Of a stretch of DNA of 64,000 nucleotides, positions 59,893 to 64,000 are shown in pieces. Origin of the DNA: Gloeopeniophorella convolvens (Eukaryota; Basidiomycota; Agaricomycetes; Russulales); assembly GCA_022496205.1 (NCBI GenBank), contig WTXD01000005.1:682001-746000 (forward strand), in the 5' to 3' direction. Position 1 is the first letter of the stretch. Every line of letters begins with the position of its first letter. A program made the translations under genes and the position numbers. The notes beneath the pieces were generated by a model. It made no database searches, was not told the DNA's origin, and saw only the letters and a program-made list of their open reading frames with translations.

Positions 59893-60852
59893 CGCGCGAG
59901 GCTGGCGAGGTGATGCGACATAATGAACGACGTGTTTCTTGCAGTGCCGAAAAAGCTCACTTTGGAGGTGGGCTTCCGAGACGACTTGAATGGAGCCATG
60001 TTGCAGTCTTCAAACTTTGGGGGGAGGTGAGAGACAGAGGGCTACGGGTGGAGCTGCTGGGACGAATCAACAAGCGCACACAACGCGCAGCACGTGGCAC
60101 GCGGCGACTTTGGGCGTCCCTCTTGAGTCTTGCCACGACAATCGCACTTACGTTACTGGTCATATGGAAACTCCAGCGCTGATTTGCAACCCCCAGTTGT
60201 CCCAGGATTCCTCAGCTTTCGACGAAGTGTGTCGAAAATCGCACCGGACGGTGGGTCGACCCGATGGTAGATGTCATTGGCGGGTGCAAAGTTGCTGCGG
60301 TTCGTTGCAGCTTATCAACGGGTGGCATTTACTCAACCTTCGGTCATCAGCGCCAGTCACCACCTGCATATTTTCCATCACGCGGACTCAGTACATATCT
60401 ACGCGCCCGTGGCGTCTTGCCCAAGCCTGAGTTGCTACAGAGATACTGGCGCGTCCGCATGAAGCCAATGACAGACACTTTCTGAGCTGTGCGTATCGTC
60501 ATGACACCTTCGACCACGCTGTTCCAAAGTCCAAACAGCATTCGATAATTGAGGGTCCCTCGTACTTATCAGCCATTCCTCTCCGATACGTCAAACATCC
60601 TTTGATTGTCAATGGCGACAGGCACCGCCCTAGAAACGCGAGACTCGGACTTTGCCCTCAAGAATCGCCGCATGAGGGTCTCTGGCGCTCAAAGATTTCG
60701 AGAATTCCCCCTGCCTCCCGCCGCCGGGCATCATTAACCGGAGTGCTGACGGCCTACTTAAGCTTCATGAATTATGACTAGTGGAGTAGTTCCTCTCTTA
60801 TAGTGCACGTCACGCGATATCTCGAGCAACCATTGCAACAGACAGCGAAAAC
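59893..60852. other. Divergent intergenic region, YRA1 / DUF6533 copy 2
   Basis: Just under 1 kb. It probably holds the YRA1 promoter and possibly a leader exon (a frame from 59999 reads MAPFKSSRKPTSK before a GTGAGC). No other gene was seen. Confidence 0.4.
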
Positions 60853-62650
60853 ATGTTCACTTCTGTAGATCGACCACCTACCACACCATCGACGGCTCGC
60901 GGGAGTAGCAATCCGTCGAAGCAACATGTCCCCGGAACCAACAGGCTGTATGCTAAGACTGCGCACGCTACTGGGGGCTTGTATATGCAGGTAATTTCGC
61001 GCTCGACCCCTATTCACCGTTGACGGTTTGCTGGCATAGCTGGGAGTTCCTGTCGACGTTGGACTTTGAGTGGGAGTTTGCCATGGGCCGTCGCCGGTAT
61101 AGGTGGAGCATATGGGTACGTCTTGCATTGAGCTTATCCAGTGGTACTATCGTGCTCACAACAGCCCAGGTATATTCAGTTGGTAGGCTAACGACCCTGT
61201 TGGCTATCGCGACAAACTTCATCCTATTGGATGCTCAATCACAGGTCAACTGTCAGGTACGGACTGTTTTAGCACGTCGATACTCGTGCTAACGTTGTAT
61301 TAGTTCTGGTACACGGGCACCCTCGTAAAGACCCTGCCCCTCATTATGTGCTTCCACTGATGCCCTTGAAGGTGTTTATGCACGTATCTTTCGCCTGTGC
61401 TTCTGCATTGGTCTTGCTCCGCGTGTACGTCATCACGATGAACGTCTCGAGTCTTCTCGTGACAAACGAACCTATCGCGCAGCTTGGCAGTTTGGCTATG
61501 GAACAGGCCTGTCGCGGTTGCCTCCATCGTTATATGGATGACAAACGTCGGAGTACTTCTTCACGGTGCGTGCACTTGATCCTGTTTCTGACATTCAAAG
61601 GGACGATCATTGACTGGACGTGAAGGTATTGTAACTGTGGGTTCGCCTTGCCGTGATAGTTGCGGAACTATGGACTCACGAAACCCGCGCCGACGCAGGC
61701 GCGCTCAAGTTGGATCTCAGGCTCCGGGTGCTCGCTTCATGTAGGTTCACAGTTGGCCGGGCGCGAGGTCATCAATTCCGTGCTTGCAACGGACATTGCG
61801 CTTCTGACATTGAAGCTATCCGGGCTGTGGTACTTCGGACGAACGCATCCGCACGGCGTCTGGTCGCTTCTACTCAGACAGGTATGTCTCCTACAGCTTA
61901 GGACGTGAGGGCGATTAACTGATCATATGGTGTACTATCAGGGCTTAATTTGGCTATTTTTTGCTACCCTCACAGAAGTGCCTGCTGTGGTGCGGCTAGA
62001 GCTGTATGTCACATTGTGATTTGCTGACTTCTATCAGGTTCTCGTCAACATGGGGCTTGGTGAGGCAATATCTCTTCTGGGGGATGGGTATAACCTGAAT
62101 CCTTTGTGCGCGTCGTCTTTCAGCACCACAGAGTGGCGTACGTCTTCGATGTCATCCTTTTGTCAAAGCACTCAAGTCTGATTCATGTTTTCAGACGATT
62201 CAAAGCCCAGCACGTATGTATCACTGGGCCCATTTCCCCAAAACTTGTCTCTAATACACGCCATCTTAGTCTTCATAATGTAGGCTGATCGGTGTGATTC
62301 CACGAGGATGTCATGCCCTAACGGTTTCCAGGCAGATATGCGCCAGTCGAATGTATCGGGAACTCATAAATTTTGCAGACAACCCAGATAGCTTATCAGG
62401 GCCCGAGTCGTACGATCCCGCTTTCACAATATTTTTTCGAGAATTCTCATCCGTTGTATGCAGGCTGGAACTCGAGGGTATAAACCCTGTCGCACATGGA
62501 CAAACCGACGAGAATGGCCCTGGGCAGCGAGCAACAAACTCAGGAGGACCCGTTACCGGCCCACATTTCTCGATGTGGCGCAGATTCGTGTCTCTGTCCT
62601 CGCAGGTTCTACGCGGGCGTGTTACGGGGCGTCTCTGGCCGTCCCGGTAG
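60853..62650 (+). CDS. DUF6533 fungal membrane protein, copy 2
   Basis: It is a paralogue of the gene at 54905-56539. The start at 60853 (MFTSVDRPPTTPSTARG) runs in frame to 'RLYAKTAHATGG', equivalent to 'RAVAFVKLIHVTAG' in copy 1. The signature 'WEFLSTLDFEWEFAMGRRRY' follows, then 'VYSVGRLTTLLAIATNFILL', 'VFMHVSFACASALVLLRVW', 'VAVASIVIWMTNVGVLLHG', 'INSVLATDIALLTLKLSGLW' and 'GLIWLFFATLTEVPAVV'. The last clear exon is 'ASRMYRELINFADNPDSLSG'. The junction before the signature is awkward: the obvious donor (CAG|GTAATT) leaves the frame out of phase, whereas an earlier donor (GTATAT) keeps it but shortens the helix. The stop near 62650 is tentative. Function unknown. Confidence 0.65.
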
Positions 62651-64000
62651 ATTGTCGGGCGCTCTGCTCGGTCATCGTTACTTCTTCATCATACTTCCAG
62701 CGATCCTCCGCAGGCTGTTTTCTTCTCCTTTTAATCCATCCGTCTGCGATTGTAGCGCGATCTGTTTCTTCGCTTCCCAAAGACCATGGTGCGTGTGCTT
62801 CTTGCCGGGAGGGCCGTCGTTGACGCTCGCCGGACTGGGTTCCGATGCTAGATCTTGCAAACACGCTCTTGTTCCCTCCCTGTCCTGTAATATATTTACC
62901 AGCGCCCTCGATCAAAAAAGACAGAAGCAATATCACAGGGCAGGGTATTCGAGAGGACTGTAGGCGCCGTCTGAACAGGATATGTACTTTCAAACCAGAA
63001 AATTACTCAGATGTACTCCAACCAGCTCTACCTCCGATAGCCACAGACTGTATGGGCGCGAGTTCCACGTCGGTACCGCGGACGTAGCTAACATGCAAGG
63101 ATCTGCCTTAAGGCGCTTATCTCGCTCTAAGTGATATCATTCATCTTCGTTCAACGCATGCCTGTCGGCAATGGAAGCGAAGGAGGATCGGCTCCGCGAA
63201 GTTGTCGCTGACCCGTGAAAAGAGTACAATGCCATGACTTGTGTCATCGGGCTTGGAATCTGCGAACTCGTGGCGGTGGGGCTGCGCCCGCTGACCATTG
63301 AGAGAGCAAATCTCACAATGAGGTGCGCCCGCTGCGGGATCTTGATCCGTGTCTCGTGCTGAAGCTCCCTTGCGCTTCACCCCTTGCCGTACAAGACGCT
63401 TTTGCTTCGTCTGTAGCGTTGCCGGATGCGGTACTCCCTTTGTTGTTGTCGCAAATGCCTTGCTAGACATATGCCTGTGCTATCTCCGTCTTGGCCGTGC
63501 TACGCCTTGTACTTGGATGGAGGTGTCAGAGTCGAGCTTGGGCTATGTCGAGATCGCGGTGGTCTTGTTCTCGTAGCTGTATTCCTCTAAATTGAGGTAC
63601 AGGTAGGACAGTTTCGACTACCTGAGTCGACGATTCAGGGCGTACCCTTGAGCACGTCGGGTCGTCAGCTATGGTGCCAGGAGACTGGTACGGGCACAGC
63701 GTGTATTGTCCACCTATCCTCGGGGCGAGGACAGTAACGAGAAAGGAATTCGAACTAAAGGAGAGTGACGACATGCGGCAGTATCAAATGAGGTACAGAC
63801 CCGAGCCATGGCGAAGATGAAGGACCAAGTAGAGTACAAAACTAACAGTACGATGGCGTTACAGAAAGCCGTGAACGAGGGAGTGATACAATACGACAGC
63901 GAATAAACAGTGCGAATCAGCGCTTAAACGAAGAAACGGCGAAAGGGGGGCGACACAGCGAGGAGTATGGCGATAGCAAGGCGGTAAGGCAGGGTGACGA
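62651..64000. other. Right-end region without a recognised gene
   Basis: Short frames on both strands lack motifs. From about 63740 to the end the plus strand is strikingly purine-rich with few T, so open frames there are composition effects. A gene continuing beyond the window cannot be excluded. Confidence 0.35.

Noticed and set aside
59811..59999. 62-codon minus-strand frame starting MAPFKSSRK
   Set aside because: It runs out of frame with YRA1. It may include a true leader exon, but the intron needed to join it would be far too short.

Overview
This window is nuclear DNA from a filamentous basidiomycete, most likely an Agaricomycete and possibly of the Polyporales. Genes are short-intron and intron-dense, with introns of roughly 50-70 bases and GT-AG borders (one GC-AG case). 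Several families are typical of mushroom-forming fungi: a divergent Hsp70/HSPA12-type ATPase, DUF6533 membrane proteins, a class of fungal P450, and a STE3-type pheromone receptor. There are no operons, Shine-Dalgarno sites or CRISPR arrays, and I recognised no tRNA or rRNA gene. Exons were joined by reading splice junctions by eye against remembered family patterns; no search was run.

Layout, left half. The 3' end of RNA polymerase III subunit RPC2 (1-1475,+) is followed by the ER-associated degradation E2 enzyme UBC7 (2702-3735,+), D-arabinono-1,4-lactone oxidase ALO1 (4450-6261,-; frameshifted here), an Hsp70-like protein (7412-10573,-) and a small UQCC2/CBP6-like complex III assembly factor (13029-13412,+). 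A 3.5 kb stretch without recognisable genes comes next. Then NOC2 (16910-19581,-) and a METTL14-like m6A writer subunit (19869-22067,+) share a 287 bp divergent promoter. EMC1 (22278-25954,-) and a second UBE2G-type E2, UBC15/UBE2G1 (26173-27134,+), share one of 218 bp.

Right half. A CLA4-type PAK kinase (27800-30781,-; two frame breaks) is followed by mitochondrial uS19 (31342-31809,-), a Tps3/Tsl1-like trehalose synthase subunit (32107-35565,-), a FolB-type dihydroneopterin aldolase (36413-37209,-), a cytochrome P450 whose heme loop is destroyed (38043-40357,-), CNOT11 (42242-43769,-) and an unknown acidic/RG-rich protein (44120-45027,+). The centre of interest is 45.8-48.2 kb. A 46-residue ORF ending in a CaaX box (mating pheromone precursor candidate) lies 0.76 kb from an intact six-exon STE3-type seven-helix receptor gene. 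Together they look like a B-type (pheromone/receptor) mating locus, with CLA4 linked about 15 kb away. About 2 kb beyond the receptor gene sits a 3.7 kb Mutator-like element (50216-53919) with an intact 822-residue SWIM-finger transposase and 26 bp terminal inverted repeats. Two DUF6533 membrane-protein genes in opposite orientation flank the mRNA export factor YRA1/ALYREF (54.9-62.7 kb). The last 1.3 kb has no recognised gene.

How the genes relate. Most are unlinked housekeeping genes. The functional unit proposed is pheromone, receptor and possibly the Cdc42/Rac effector kinase CLA4, which would control mate recognition and the dikaryon programme. Several genes (ALO1, CLA4 twice, the P450) carry what look like single-base losses. 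These could be assembly errors or real decay, and this affects how each of those models should be read.
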